NCBI GenBank assembly: GCA_031367325.1
Contig: JANLPQ010000038.1
Location: 22,958-86,957 of the forward strand
Length of the DNA: 64,000 nt
Direction of reading: 5' to 3'
From: JAAFIP01 sp031367325
Lineage (GTDB): Bacteria > Pseudomonadota > Gammaproteobacteria > Burkholderiales > Burkholderiaceae_C
Shown: positions 48,655-57,988 of the stretch, piece after piece
Numbering within the stretch: position 1 is the first letter of the stretch
Layout of the letters: each line of letters opens with the position of its first letter
Notes under the pieces: model-generated
What the model was told of the DNA's origin: nothing
Database searches by the model: none
Seen by the model: the letters and a program-made list of their open reading frames with translations, nothing else
Position numbers and translations under genes: made by a program

Positions 48655-51087
48655 TTAGTTTCTGACAGGCTTACCAGTCGACAACATCCCCATAATCCGC
48701 TCTTGCGTTTTAGCCATCGTCAGCAAGCTGGTGAAGGCTTGGCGCTCTAGCGTCATCAAATATTCTTCGGTCACTAGCGTGCCAGCTTCAACATCGCCTC
48801 CGCAGATCACGTTGGCAATCAACGTAGCAATATGAAAGTCGTGCTGGCTAATAAAGCCGCCGTCGCGCATGTTGATCAGCGAGCCAGTGATGGTGGCTTT
48901 GCCGTTACGGCCTGCTGCGGGGAACTGGCGCTTCAGAGGCGCGCGGTAGCCCGATGCTGCCATCGCCTTGGCTTCGTTAATCGCTACAAACAGCAGCTCG
49001 TCTTTGTTAGGCACAATCACGTCAGACCATAGCAAGTAGCCCAGCTTGCGCGACTCAATCGCGCTGGTGCCCACCTTGGCCATGGCGGCGTTGGTAAAGC
49101 CTTCGGTGATGAAGGGCAACAAGTCTTTGCTGTTGCTGCTGGCCATATTTTCAGCCGCGCGGCGCGCAATGTAAGTGAGGCCGCCAGCACCGGGCACCAG
49201 GCCCACGCCGACTTCGACCAAACCAATATAGCTTTCCATCGCCACAGCGCGCTTGGCAGAGTGCACTGCCAGCTCACACCCACCACCCAGCGCCAGGCCG
49301 CGCACCGCGCTGACCACCGGCACGTTGGCATAGCGCAGGCGCAGCATGACGCGCTGCACTTCGGCCATGGCCTCTTCTAGCAGGCTCACGCCGCCGCTCA
49401 TGAATGCAGGTAGCATGCCTTGCAAGTCAGCGCCTGCGCAAAACGGCTCATCGCCTGACCAAATGACTACGCCTGCGTAATCGGCTTCGGCTAATTCGAC
49501 GGCTTTTTCCAAGCCCGCCATCACATCCATGCTGATAACGTGCATTTTGGTTTTAATGCTGGCAATCACCACGCCACTACCTGCTGGACGATCATCACCA
49601 TCCAAGGTCCACAAGCGGATGGCCGCGTCTTCAAATAATGTTTTGCCTGCGGTGTCAAACCCTGCCAAGCCAAGGCCTTGCGCATGGCCGCTGACAATCT
49701 CAGGGAAGTGTTGGCGTGCATACACGGGCAATTGGCGCTTAGGCACAAACTGCTTGGTAGATGGGTTCCAAGAACCATCGGCTTGGTGTACACCACCTTT
49801 GTCTGCAACAGCACCTTTGAACACCCACTCAGGCAGCGGTGCTTTGCACAGCGCTTTGCCAGCGTCAATATCTTCCTGGATCATCTTGGCCACTTGCAGC
49901 CAGCCAGCTTCTTGCCACAGCTCAAACGGGCCCTGCTTCATGCCAAAGCCCCAGCGCATGGCCAAGTCGAGGTCGCGTGCGGTTTCGGCAACCGATTGCA
50001 GATGGATCGCTGCATAGTGGAAGCTGTCGCGCAAGATGGCCCACAAAAATTGGCCTTGTTTGCCTTCGGCGTTGCGAAGTAGCTGCAGGCGTTCAGCGGC
50101 AGGCTTTTTTAGCATGCGGGCGTATACCTCGTCAGACTTCTCGCCACCAGGCACATAGTCTTTGCTTTCAAAGTCAAAACGCAAAATATCGCGGCCTACT
50201 TTTTTAAAGAATCCAGCCTTGGCCTTTTGGCCCAGCGCACCAGCGTCCATTAAGGTCTTGAGGACGGTAGGCGTGCCAAAGTTGCCGTAAAAGGGATCAC
50301 TTTTTTCGTCTAAATTGTCTTGCAAGGTTTTAATCACGTGAAACATCACGTCCAAGCCCACCACATCAGCAGTGCGGAAGGTGCCACTGCTGGCGCGGCC
50401 TAATTTTTTGCCCGTCAGGTCGTCTACCACGTCGTAGGTCAGGCCAAAGTTCTCGGCCTGCTTCATCACACCCAGCATGCCGGCGATGCCGATGCGGTTG
50501 GCAATAAAGTTAGGCGTGTCTTTGGCACGCACTACGCCTTTTCCTACAGCGCTGGTGACAAAGGCTTCGAGCTGGTCTAGCACGATAGGTTGCGTGGTAG
50601 GGGTGTTGATCAACTCCACCAAGTACATGTAGCGCGGTGGGTTAAAAAAGTGAATACCGCAAAAGCGTGGTTTGATGTTCTCGGGCAAAGCCTCAGACAG
50701 TTTGGTAATCGACAGGCCCGAGGTGTTAGACGCAACAATGGCGTTCTCAGCCACGAAAGGCGCTATCTTTTTGTACAGGTCTAGTTTCCAGTCCATGCGC
50801 TCGGCAATCGCCTCAATAATGAGGTCGCAGTCGCGCAAAAGCTCTAGGTGCTCGTCGTAGTTGGCTTGCTGAATCAGCGCAGCATCTTCAACCACGCCTA
50901 ATGGTGATGGCTTGAGTTTCTTCAACCCTTCTACCGCTTTGGTGACGATGCCGTTTTTAGCGCCTTCCTTGGCCGCCAGATCAAACAATACAACAGGTAC
51001 TTTGACGTTGACCAAGTGCGCAGCAATTTGCGCACCCATCACGCCTGCGCCGAGCACGGCGACTTTTTTAACTTGAAAACCAGACAT
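48655..51087 (-). CDS. 3-hydroxyacyl-CoA dehydrogenase / enoyl-CoA hydratase, dehydrogenase-first (FadN-like)
   Basis: An 810-residue multifunctional beta-oxidation protein in reversed domain order compared with E. coli FadB. The NAD-binding dehydrogenase is first: VAVLGAGVMGAQIAAHLVN, AIVASNTSGLSI, GIHFFNPPRYMYLVE, DTPNFIANRIG. The crotonase domain is last: SGDEPFCAGADLQG, RGLALGGGCELAVHSAKRAV, GLVEVGVGLVPGAGG. This order is found in Bacillus FadN and in many betaproteobacterial enzymes. It oxidises hydroxyacyl-CoA and hydrates enoyl-CoA. It is the partner of the thiolase encoded downstream. Confidence 0.94.
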   Translation of the reverse strand: MSGFQVKKVAVLGAGVMGAQIAAHLVNVKVPVVLFDLAAKEGAKNGIVTKAVEGLKKLKPSPLGVVEDAALIQQANYDEHLELLRDCDLIIEAIAERMDWKLDLYKKIAPFVAENAIVASNTSGLSITKLSEALPENIKPRFCGIHFFNPPRYMYLVELINTPTTQPIVLDQLEAFVTSAVGKGVVRAKDTPNFIANRIGIAGMLGVMKQAENFGLTYDVVDDLTGKKLGRASSGTFRTADVVGLDVMFHVIKTLQDNLDEKSDPFYGNFGTPTVLKTLMDAGALGQKAKAGFFKKVGRDILRFDFESKDYVPGGEKSDEVYARMLKKPAAERLQLLRNAEGKQGQFLWAILRDSFHYAAIHLQSVAETARDLDLAMRWGFGMKQGPFELWQEAGWLQVAKMIQEDIDAGKALCKAPLPEWVFKGAVADKGGVHQADGSWNPSTKQFVPKRQLPVYARQHFPEIVSGHAQGLGLAGFDTAGKTLFEDAAIRLWTLDGDDRPAGSGVVIASIKTKMHVISMDVMAGLEKAVELAEADYAGVVIWSGDEPFCAGADLQGMLPAFMSGGVSLLEEAMAEVQRVMLRLRYANVPVVSAVRGLALGGGCELAVHSAKRAVAMESYIGLVEVGVGLVPGAGGLTYIARRAAENMASSNSKDLLPFITEGFTNAAMAKVGTSAIESRKLGYLLWSDVIVPNKDELLFVAINEAKAMAASGYRAPLKRQFPAAGRNGKATITGSLINMRDGGFISQHDFHIATLIANVICGGDVEAGTLVTEEYLMTLERQAFTSLLTMAKTQERIMGMLSTGKPVRN

Positions 51088-51102
51088 TCTTTAACCTTAT
51101 TT

Positions 51103-51540
51103 TTATTCAACGCGAACCCAAGTCTGGGTGCGACCAAACGGACCAATGCTGCCACGCACGGCCAGTTTTTTCCCGCCGTCTTCGGGCGTCATCTTCAGGG
51201 TGTACTCTTTGCCGTTTTCAGGGTCAAGAATTTTGCCACCAGACCATATATCAGCACCCTCGTCTTTTTTGGCGCCACGAATAATCTCCAGGCCCATCAT
51301 GGGTTTGCCTTTGCGTGCGTCTTTGCATTCTTCGCACACGGCATCGGGCTTGGCATCTTTGCGCAAAATTTTGCTGACCTTGCCTGTCAGCACACCACCT
51401 GCATCGGTGATGGTGATCTCAGACTTGATCTCTTTGGTTTTGTCGTCAATGGTGTGCCACTTGCCCACGGGCGTATTGTCTGCCCACGCACAGCCTAGTG
51501 CACCTAACAAAGCCAAACCAGTAATAAAGCGACTGAACAT
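51103..51540 (-). CDS. DUF2147 exported protein
   Basis: A 145-residue protein with a signal peptide (ITGLALLGALGCAWA) and the DUF2147 domain: TPVGKWHTIDDKTKEIKSEI, VLTGKVSKI, CEECKDARKGKPMMGLEII, IWSGGKILDPENGKEYTLKM, VRGSIGPFGRTQTWVRV. DUF2147 proteins are periplasmic beta-barrel-like proteins of unknown role, often in fatty-acid gene clusters. GGAG before ATG 51540. It is embedded between the dehydrogenase genes. Confidence 0.87.
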   Translation of the reverse strand: MFSRFITGLALLGALGCAWADNTPVGKWHTIDDKTKEIKSEITITDAGGVLTGKVSKILRKDAKPDAVCEECKDARKGKPMMGLEIIRGAKKDEGADIWSGGKILDPENGKEYTLKMTPEDGGKKLAVRGSIGPFGRTQTWVRVE

Positions 51541-51609
51541 AGCAAGCTCCTTTAAAAAAATTAAAACGCCCATATAGATAACGCAAATCAAGACAAAGCG
51601 GTAGACACC

Positions 51610-53406
51610 TTAAGCAAACACAGCGTCAGTGTCCATCAGCACTTTACTACCCGCTCGCGCTGTGCGCATGAGGCTGGCGGTTTCCGGGAACAGTTTGGCA
51701 AAGTAAAAGCGCGCGGTTTGCACCTTGGCCAGATAGAACGGGTCGTTGTTACCTGCTGCAATTTCGCGCAGCGCAACCTGTGCCATGCGCGCCCAAAAGT
51801 AGCCAAACACCAGGTGGCCCGCTACACGCAGGTAGTCCACCGCAGCCGCCCCCACTTCGTCTGGGTTTTGGAAGCCTTTAAAACCCAGCTCGGTGGTGAA
51901 CTTGGTCATTTGCTCGCCCAGTACAGCAATGGGTGTAATGAACTCGGCCATCTTCTCGTTGACGCCTTCTTCCTCCACCAGTTTGCCGATGAGCTTGCCG
52001 AACTTGGTTAAAGTTGCACCGTTATTGCCCAGCACTTTGCGGCCCAGCAAATCGAGTGACTGAATGGTGTTAGTACCTTCATAGATCATGTTAATACGGT
52101 TGTCGCGCACATACTGCTCCATACCCCATTCTTTGATAAACCCGTGGCCGCCAAATACTTGCATACACATGTTGGTGGCAATATGACCGTTGTCGGTGGT
52201 GAAGGCTTTGACAATCGGCGTCAGCAGCGACAGCATTTCGCCGCTGTCTTTGCGCACTTTCTCATCAGGGTGGTTATGTTCTTTGTCTAGCAGTATGGCT
52301 GAATAGATAGCTAACGCACGGCCACCTTCGGCATACGCTTTAGCGGTCAGCAGCATCTTGCGTACATCGGGGTGCACGATGATCGGGTCGGCAGGCTTGT
52401 CCTTAGCTTTGGGGCCAGACAACGAACGCATTTGGATACGGTCTTTGGCATACGCCAGCGCGTTTTGGTAAGCCACTTCGGTCAGGCCCAGCGACTGGTT
52501 ACCCACGCCCAAGCGTGCCGCGTTCATCATGACAAACATGCCTTGCATGCCTTTGTTGGGCTGGCCCACCAGCGTGCCAATCGCGCCGTCTAGCACCATC
52601 TGCGCGGTAGCGTTGCCGTGGATGCCCATTTTGTGCTCTAGGCCGCCGCAGTAAATGCCGTTGCGCGCACCCAATGTGCCGTCTTGGTTGACCATAAACT
52701 TGGGCACGATGAACAAGCTGACACCCTTGATGCCGGGAGGCGCATCGGTCAAGCGTGCCAACACCAAGTGAATGATGTTGCCTGCCATGTCATGTTCACC
52801 GGCGCTGATGAATATTTTGTTGCCGGTGATTTTGTAGGTACCGTCGGGCAGGGCCTCGGCCTTGGTGCGCATCAGGCCCAGGTCGGTGCCGCAATGTGGC
52901 TCGGTCAGGCACATGGTGCCTGTCCACTCGCCGCTGGTCATTTTGTGCAGGTACATCTGCTTTTGCGCATCAGTGCCGTGGCTGTGCAGCGCAGCGTGCG
53001 CGCCATGCGTCAGGCCGGGGTACATGGTCCAGGCTTGGTTGGCGCTGTTAAGCATTTCATAAAAGCACTGGTTTACCACCAGTGGCAAGCCTTGGCCGCC
53101 AAACTCAGGGTCACAGCTCAGCGCAGGCCAGCCGCCTTCTACGTATTTGGCATAGGCTTCTTTAAAGCCCTTGGGGGTGGTGACAGCGTGGGTAGTAATG
53201 TCTAGCTTGCAGCCTTCTTCGTCGCCGCTGATGTTGATGGGCAAGGCCACCTCGGTGGCAAATTTGCCGCCTTCTTCCAGCACGGCGTTGATGGTGTCAA
53301 TGTCGGCATCAGCGTACTTAGGAATCGACTTGAACTCTTCTGTGACGTTGAACACTTCGTTCATCACAAATTGCATGTCGCGCAGCGGTGGGTTGTAGAC
53401 TGGCAT
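51610..53406 (-). CDS. Acyl-CoA dehydrogenase with C-terminal extension
   Basis: A 598-residue FAD-dependent enzyme introducing the trans-2 double bond. Domain order is N-terminal helical, beta middle (TGTMCLTEPHCGTDLGLMRT, TYKITGNKIFISAGEHD), C-terminal helical (GQPNKGMQGMFVMMNAARLG; CMQVFGGHGFIKEWGMEQYV; RINMIYEGTNTIQSLDLLGR), then the extra acyl-CoA_dh_C domain typical of about 600-residue betaproteobacterial members. IYEGTN contains the catalytic Glu of this subfamily. It is the first enzyme gene of the locus, after the TetR gene. Confidence 0.94.
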   Translation of the reverse strand: MPVYNPPLRDMQFVMNEVFNVTEEFKSIPKYADADIDTINAVLEEGGKFATEVALPINISGDEEGCKLDITTHAVTTPKGFKEAYAKYVEGGWPALSCDPEFGGQGLPLVVNQCFYEMLNSANQAWTMYPGLTHGAHAALHSHGTDAQKQMYLHKMTSGEWTGTMCLTEPHCGTDLGLMRTKAEALPDGTYKITGNKIFISAGEHDMAGNIIHLVLARLTDAPPGIKGVSLFIVPKFMVNQDGTLGARNGIYCGGLEHKMGIHGNATAQMVLDGAIGTLVGQPNKGMQGMFVMMNAARLGVGNQSLGLTEVAYQNALAYAKDRIQMRSLSGPKAKDKPADPIIVHPDVRKMLLTAKAYAEGGRALAIYSAILLDKEHNHPDEKVRKDSGEMLSLLTPIVKAFTTDNGHIATNMCMQVFGGHGFIKEWGMEQYVRDNRINMIYEGTNTIQSLDLLGRKVLGNNGATLTKFGKLIGKLVEEEGVNEKMAEFITPIAVLGEQMTKFTTELGFKGFQNPDEVGAAAVDYLRVAGHLVFGYFWARMAQVALREIAAGNNDPFYLAKVQTARFYFAKLFPETASLMRTARAGSKVLMDTDAVFA

Positions 53407-53456
53407 GGTGGTTTCCTTCAGATCAAAACAGATTGAGTTAAATTGAGTTGGTAAAA

Positions 53457-54185
53457 TTAAAATTTGGCTTTAGCTATTTTTTTAGTAGCTGGTTGAGCAG
53501 GTTTTACTTGGGCTAAAGCCCCGTAACGCTGCAAAATATTCTCAAAACCTTGCCACGCACGGTCAATCGAGCCGGGCGTTTTTAAAAAGCGGGCTTCGTA
53601 GTGCAACGCAAGAATCAGGCCGTGAATTTCAAACAAAACTTGCTGTGCATTGGCCGTGGCGCTCAGGTGCCCTTCTTCTTGCGCGCCAGTCACCGAGCGG
53701 TGCATGGCGGCCAGCCAAGTTTTGACTGATGAGGCAATTGCGTCGCGCACCGGGCCGGGCCGGTCGTCAAACTCTACTGCGCCACTGATGTAAATGCAGC
53801 CCGAGTCAATCTCGACCGAGGTACGCTTCATCCAGTTGTCAAATAGCGCCCGCACACGCGGCAGGCCGCGCGCAGACTGCAGCGCGGGGTAAAACACTTC
53901 TTCTTCAAAGCGGGCATGGTATTCACGCACCACCGATATTTGCAGCTCTTCACGCGAGCCAAAATGCGCAAACACGCCTGATTTGCTCATTTGCGTTACC
54001 TCGGCCAGCGCGCCTATACTCAGGCCTTCTAGACCGATTTGTGTGGCCAAGCCCAGCGCTGCGTCGACAATGGCAGCCTTGGTTTGCTGGCCTTTTTGCT
54101 GGCCTTTGGGCGCGGCTTTGCTATCGCCTAAAGCTATGCGCTTGGGCGAGGTAGCAGGTGTAACGGGTAGGTTAGCAATAGCCAT
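53457..54185 (-). CDS. TetR-family regulator with repeat-derived C-terminus
   Basis: A 242-residue protein. The TetR helix-turn-helix lies at about residues 32-80 (AAIVDAALGLATQIGLEGLS, IGALAEVTQMSKSGVFAHFG, SREELQISVVREYH), followed by a ligand-binding helical domain. A basic leader (PKRIALGDSKAAPKGQQKGQ) precedes it. Heading the locus, it probably represses beta-oxidation genes in response to acyl-CoA. The last 18 residues (A-Q-V-K-P-A-Q-P-A-T-K-K-I then AKAKF) are a translated family 1 repeat, and the stop lies just beyond it. Confidence 0.9.
   Translation of the reverse strand: MAIANLPVTPATSPKRIALGDSKAAPKGQQKGQQTKAAIVDAALGLATQIGLEGLSIGALAEVTQMSKSGVFAHFGSREELQISVVREYHARFEEEVFYPALQSARGLPRVRALFDNWMKRTSVEIDSGCIYISGAVEFDDRPGPVRDAIASSVKTWLAAMHRSVTGAQEEGHLSATANAQQVLFEIHGLILALHYEARFLKTPGSIDRAWQGFENILQRYGALAQVKPAQPATKKIAKAKF
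53474..53515 (-). repeat. Family 1 palindromic repeat, copy 15 (in TetR gene)
   Basis: CTATTTTTTTAGTAG (53474-53488), CTGGTTGAGCAG (53489-53500) and GTTTTACTTGGGC. It encodes the C-terminus of the TetR protein in the same frame as copies 3 and 8. Confidence 0.88.
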
Positions 54186-54323
54186 ACAGCAATAATCAGC
54201 AACGGAGCTTTGTAAAAAAGAACGATCGTGCTATTTTGCAATAGTTTTATGACCTTTGCGTGATCTAGGTCATTTCTAGAGGCAAATAACTATTGCAAGG
54301 GTGGGGAAACCCTTGGCGTGCTG

Positions 54324-55310
54324 TCAGGCGATGTTACGCCGCCCATCGCGCTGGTGGCGAAACTTCGATAGCACTGTGTAAATAGCCACGCGTGCGCGGT
54401 TAATGCTACCCAGCGGTGCATGGTCCGGCCAGGCGTGGCCGGGGGAAAATGACAATATTTGCGACATCTCGTCGCGCTTGGCATCACCCCAAAACTGCTG
54501 TTTATCTAAACGCAATGTAGCTACTTTGACAAAAGGCGATGCCGTTTCAAGCCACTCTTGGCCCGCGTTTTCAATAGGCATATCGCCCTGCCGTAGCTGT
54601 ACGCAAAAATCAAAACTGGCCTCGTGGGCGGCCAGATGGGTTTGCATGGCCACGCTGAGGTAGTTGTCAGCCAGCATAGTGGGCAGCGTACTGCGGTGGT
54701 GTGATGTGGGCAGTAGCGAATATTTCACCGCCTGGGTTTTGCCCCACAAATAGGGCGTGGTGCTCCAGTAGCGCAGGTCTAGCGGCGAGGTGGGGTTAGT
54801 GCGGCCATTTTTCAAAGCTTTTAGCACCGAGGCCTTGCCTGTCAGTACCATTTTGGCCAGCAACAGCAAAGGAGAGCTCTCGATAGAAAAATACACCGCG
54901 TCTCTGAACAGCTTGATCGTGCCCAAGGGCATAGTGGGAATGCTCATCAACACAAAATCTTGGCCAATAGGCTCCTCAGCATTTGAATTGTCTGCGCTAG
55001 ATGCCATCAATTTAATAGCAAAGCCGCGAAAATCTTTCACCGCATCAGACTGCGGCTTGCTGCTGGCGCTAGACACACGTACCCAGCAGGCGTGCTGCAT
55101 GGCTTGCTTAAAAATACCAACTTTCAGTTCTGCGGGCAAGTCAGGCGCTACTGTAAACGTACCGCGCAGCACACCCAGCGTCTTAGGGTGCGCATCGCGC
55201 AGCGTGGCACCTTTGGCATAGTCACGCTCCATCTTGCGGCGCAATATGTCGGTCATCTCGGCAATTAACGCAGGCTCGTTGGCCTCGAGGGTTTCTAAAC
55301 TGTGCAGCAT
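54324..55310 (-). CDS. Catalase-superfamily protein
   Basis: A 328-residue protein resembling the small catalase-related group. Features are MERDYAKGATLRDAHPKTLG (the H of the active site), SDAVKDFRGFAIKLMA, QDFVLMSIPTMPLGT and the haem-proximal end INRARVAIYTVLSKFR. It is shorter than true catalases (480 or more) and lacks the usual N-terminal arm; such proteins can be peroxidases, lipoxygenase-associated allene oxide synthase-like or inactive. It forms a single-gene unit near the TetR gene, divergent from dbpA. Confidence 0.78.
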   Translation of the reverse strand: MLHSLETLEANEPALIAEMTDILRRKMERDYAKGATLRDAHPKTLGVLRGTFTVAPDLPAELKVGIFKQAMQHACWVRVSSASSKPQSDAVKDFRGFAIKLMASSADNSNAEEPIGQDFVLMSIPTMPLGTIKLFRDAVYFSIESSPLLLLAKMVLTGKASVLKALKNGRTNPTSPLDLRYWSTTPYLWGKTQAVKYSLLPTSHHRSTLPTMLADNYLSVAMQTHLAAHEASFDFCVQLRQGDMPIENAGQEWLETASPFVKVATLRLDKQQFWGDAKRDEMSQILSFSPGHAWPDHAPLGSINRARVAIYTVLSKFRHQRDGRRNIA

Positions 55311-55406
55311 GGGTGATCCCTTTTAATTAGCAGCACATCGTAGCCGTAACTGCTGGCCTTGTATGTAGGATAGCGCGCGCACTGCCCAGCCACCGATAAT
55401 GGGCAG

Positions 55407-56837
55407 ATGACTTCTACACCCAAATCACCTTCGCCTTCCGCCCCTGTTGCCCCCAAAGAAGCCCGCTTCGACCAGCTTCCCCTGCCGCCCGCCCAGCAGG
55501 CCAACCTTACCCAGCTAGGCTACTTGGCCATGACGCCCATTCAAGCGGCCAGCCTGCCCGCCGCGCTGGCGGGCAAAGACATCATTGCCCAAGCCAAAAC
55601 CGGCAGCGGCAAAACCGCCGCGTTTGCGTTAACTTTGCTAGCTAATCTGAACGCCAGAAGATTCGCCGTACAAGCCATGGTGCTGTGCCCCACCCGCGAG
55701 CTGGCTGACCAAGTGTCTACCGAAATACGTCGCTTAGCCCGCGCTGAGCAAAACATCAAAGTAGTGACCCTATGCGGCGGTGTGCCCCTGCGCGGGCAAA
55801 CTGCCAGCCTGGAGCAAGGTGCACACATTGTGGTGGGCACCCCCGGCCGCATCATGGACCTGCTGGAGCGCGGCAGCCTGAAGCTAGACGCGCTGAACAC
55901 CCTGGTGCTAGACGAGGCCGACCGCATGCTGGACATGGGCTTTGTCGACGACATTACCGTGGTAGCCAAGCAGTGCCCCAAAGAGCGCCAAACCTTGCTG
56001 TTTTCTGCTACCTACCCCGAAGAAATCGCCAAGCTCAGCAAACAGTTTATGCGCGACCCGCTGACGGTGAAGGTCGAGCTGCAACATGCAGGCAACCAAA
56101 TACAGCAACGCTGGTACGAAGTAAAAAGTAGCGAGCGCTTGCTAGCCGTCGGCCAACTGCTAGCGCACTTTAGGCCCGAGACGACGCTGGCTTTTTGCAA
56201 CACCAAACAGCAATGCAAAGACCTGCTGGCCACCCTGCAAGCCCAAGGCACCCAAGCGTTAGCCCTGTACGGCGAGCTAGAGCAACGCGAGCGCGACCAG
56301 GTGCTGGTGCAGTTTGCCAACCGCAGTATCAGCGTGCTGGTAGCCACCGATGTAGCAGCACGCGGCCTGGATATCGCCAACCTGCAAGCCGTGATTAACG
56401 TAGACGTCACGCCCGATGCCGAAGTCCACATCCACCGCATAGGCCGCACCGGCCGCGCTGGCGAAGAAGGCTTGGCCTTAAGCCTAGCCAGCCTGAACGA
56501 GATGGGCTCGGTAGGCAAGATAGAGCAGCTGCAAAACCGCGAATCCGAATGGCACCCTTTGGCCGAACTAAAGCCAAGCAGCGACAAGCCTTTAGTGCCC
56601 CCCATGGCCACCCTGTACATCCAAGGCGGCCGTAAAGAAAAGATTCGTCCGGGCGATGTGCTGGGGGCTTTGACTGCGGACCTAGGCTACACCCGCGAGC
56701 AGGTAGGCAAGATTACGGTGAATGAGTTTTCTACTTATGTAGGCGTGGTGCGCAGCATTGGGCAGGAGGCTGCTGGGCGGTTGAATGCTACGCAGATTAA
56801 GGGTAAGGGTGTGAAGGTGCGGGTGTTAGGGGCATAA
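55407..56837 (+). CDS. dbpA: ATP-dependent RNA helicase DbpA
   Basis: A 476-residue DEAD-box helicase in 50S subunit assembly. The Q motif region is LTQLGYLAMTPIQAASLPAA, motif I AKTGSGKT, II DEAD, III SAT, V ATDVAARGLDI and VI HRIGRTGRAG. The C-terminal domain (about 400-476: PMATLYIQGGRKEKIRPGDV, LGALTADLGYTREQVGKITV, TYVGVV) is the DbpA RNA-binding domain that recognises hairpin 92 of 23S rRNA. The extra N-terminal 20 residues are Pro/Ser-rich. It is divergent from the catalase-like gene. Confidence 0.95.
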   Translation: MTSTPKSPSPSAPVAPKEARFDQLPLPPAQQANLTQLGYLAMTPIQAASLPAALAGKDIIAQAKTGSGKTAAFALTLLANLNARRFAVQAMVLCPTRELADQVSTEIRRLARAEQNIKVVTLCGGVPLRGQTASLEQGAHIVVGTPGRIMDLLERGSLKLDALNTLVLDEADRMLDMGFVDDITVVAKQCPKERQTLLFSATYPEEIAKLSKQFMRDPLTVKVELQHAGNQIQQRWYEVKSSERLLAVGQLLAHFRPETTLAFCNTKQQCKDLLATLQAQGTQALALYGELEQRERDQVLVQFANRSISVLVATDVAARGLDIANLQAVINVDVTPDAEVHIHRIGRTGRAGEEGLALSLASLNEMGSVGKIEQLQNRESEWHPLAELKPSSDKPLVPPMATLYIQGGRKEKIRPGDVLGALTADLGYTREQVGKITVNEFSTYVGVVRSIGQEAAGRLNATQIKGKGVKVRVLGA

Positions 56838-56878
56838 TGACTTGTCACCATTTAAAATCGAAAAAGATTTAAAAATAT

Positions 56879-57583
56879 ATGAAATTCTCGTTTTGGATTT
56901 ACGTTTTTTCAACAACAATTTTATTTGGGTGCGGAGGGGGCGGAGGAAATCCTGGGGTTTGCTCTGGGAGTGGGTTATATTGTGCCGACGCGGCTGGCAC
57001 CAGCAGCGTTGGAACCATTGGCAGTGGTACGACTGCTACACCATTGTTTTCTAAATCGGGGAATGGTGATGCCGTTTTCGATTTGCCAGCCCGAGTAACT
57101 CGAATTCGAATACAGGGAAATTTAAACGCCAACAGTTCAAACTTTATCGTCAAAATTGCAGGCCAACTAGTTGTCAACGAAATTATTGAAATATCTAGCA
57201 ACGTACGTACTTTTGATGGCACTTATTTACTAGTTGGGGGTGGTACGGTGGAAATTACTGGTTCAAGCGGAGTTTCGTGGACTTTCACTGAGGTAACTGC
57301 GGAGAAAGAGTCAGTACCGACTAACCCATATTCAAAATCGGGAACAGGTGACAATGTTTTCGATTTGCCATCCCGAGTAACTCGAATTCGAATACAGGGA
57401 AATTTAAACGGCAACAGTTCAAACTTTATCGTCAAAATTGCAGGCCAACTAGTTGTTAATGAGATTCTCAAAACATCCACTGATGTACGTACCTTTGATG
57501 GCACATATTCGCTGGTTGGGGGCGGCACAGTGGAAATTATTGGCTCCAGTGGAATTTCATGGACTTTCTCAGAAGTGAAATAA
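56879..57583 (+). CDS. Lipoprotein with two near-identical repeats
   Basis: A 234-residue protein of unknown function. Lipobox LFGC is followed by GGGGG. Residues 58-140 and 152-234 are tandem repeats (each with SGxGDxVFDLPxRVTRIRIQ, NSSNFIVKIAGQLVVNEI and VRTFDGTYxLVGGGTVEI), differing at few positions. The DNA of the two copies is close to identical, so the duplication is recent. The sequence is AT-richer than its neighbours. Each repeat is probably a beta-sandwich. The start has only a weak Shine-Dalgarno. Confidence 0.75.
   Translation: MKFSFWIYVFSTTILFGCGGGGGNPGVCSGSGLYCADAAGTSSVGTIGSGTTATPLFSKSGNGDAVFDLPARVTRIRIQGNLNANSSNFIVKIAGQLVVNEIIEISSNVRTFDGTYLLVGGGTVEITGSSGVSWTFTEVTAEKESVPTNPYSKSGTGDNVFDLPSRVTRIRIQGNLNGNSSNFIVKIAGQLVVNEILKTSTDVRTFDGTYSLVGGGTVEIIGSSGISWTFSEVK
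57055..57580 (+). repeat. Recent internal tandem duplication
   Basis: Units at about 57055-57297 and 57337-57580 share long identical stretches (for example CGAGTAACTCGAATTCGAAT and TCAAACTTTATCGTCAAAAT). The offset is about 285 bases. Confidence 0.85.
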
Positions 57584-57988
57584 CTTATCTTTCATTGAAG
57601 TCATGCCACTGCCTAAACATTTGGCCACAACCAAAAAGTTTTAGCCATACTTTCGGACTTGCGCCATATTTGTATCCAACCCTGTGACGTGCATACGGAA
57701 CATATTCAATAGCCTAGTGAAATCAGTTCGCGACAAACCGTGATGTTACCGTGTGGCGATGACGGGATCCATTAGGCATGTTTTTAACGTCTTCGGTTTC
57801 ATACTGAGACTTCGCTATCTGTGCACTAATGTCGCGCCTAACCTTGAGCCTTCGAGATCTTTTATTGTTGGCCTTGGAACACTGAATATATGGTTTGGTA
57901 AGCAGCGTAAGCCTCGCTGCTGATCAAGCACCACATAAAGCGCTAAATAAAGTACACTATTAAGCATTAAATACTCTCGCCGATCTTT
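57584..57988. other. Intergenic region without recognised gene
   Basis: 405 bases of mixed composition. No Shine-Dalgarno/ORF pair, strong hairpin or family 1 element was seen. GCCTAAC near 57837 resembles half of an integron core site but has no partner. The promoter of the toxin-antitoxin genes should be near 57940-57985 (TAAATAAAGTACACTATTAA). Confidence 0.45.

Noticed and set aside
54980..55030. Family 1-like segment (GCTATTAAATTGATGG) in the catalase-like gene
   Set aside because: It encodes FRGFAIKLM, which is a conserved part of the catalase family, and no CTGCTCAAGCAG is beside it. The similarity is chance.
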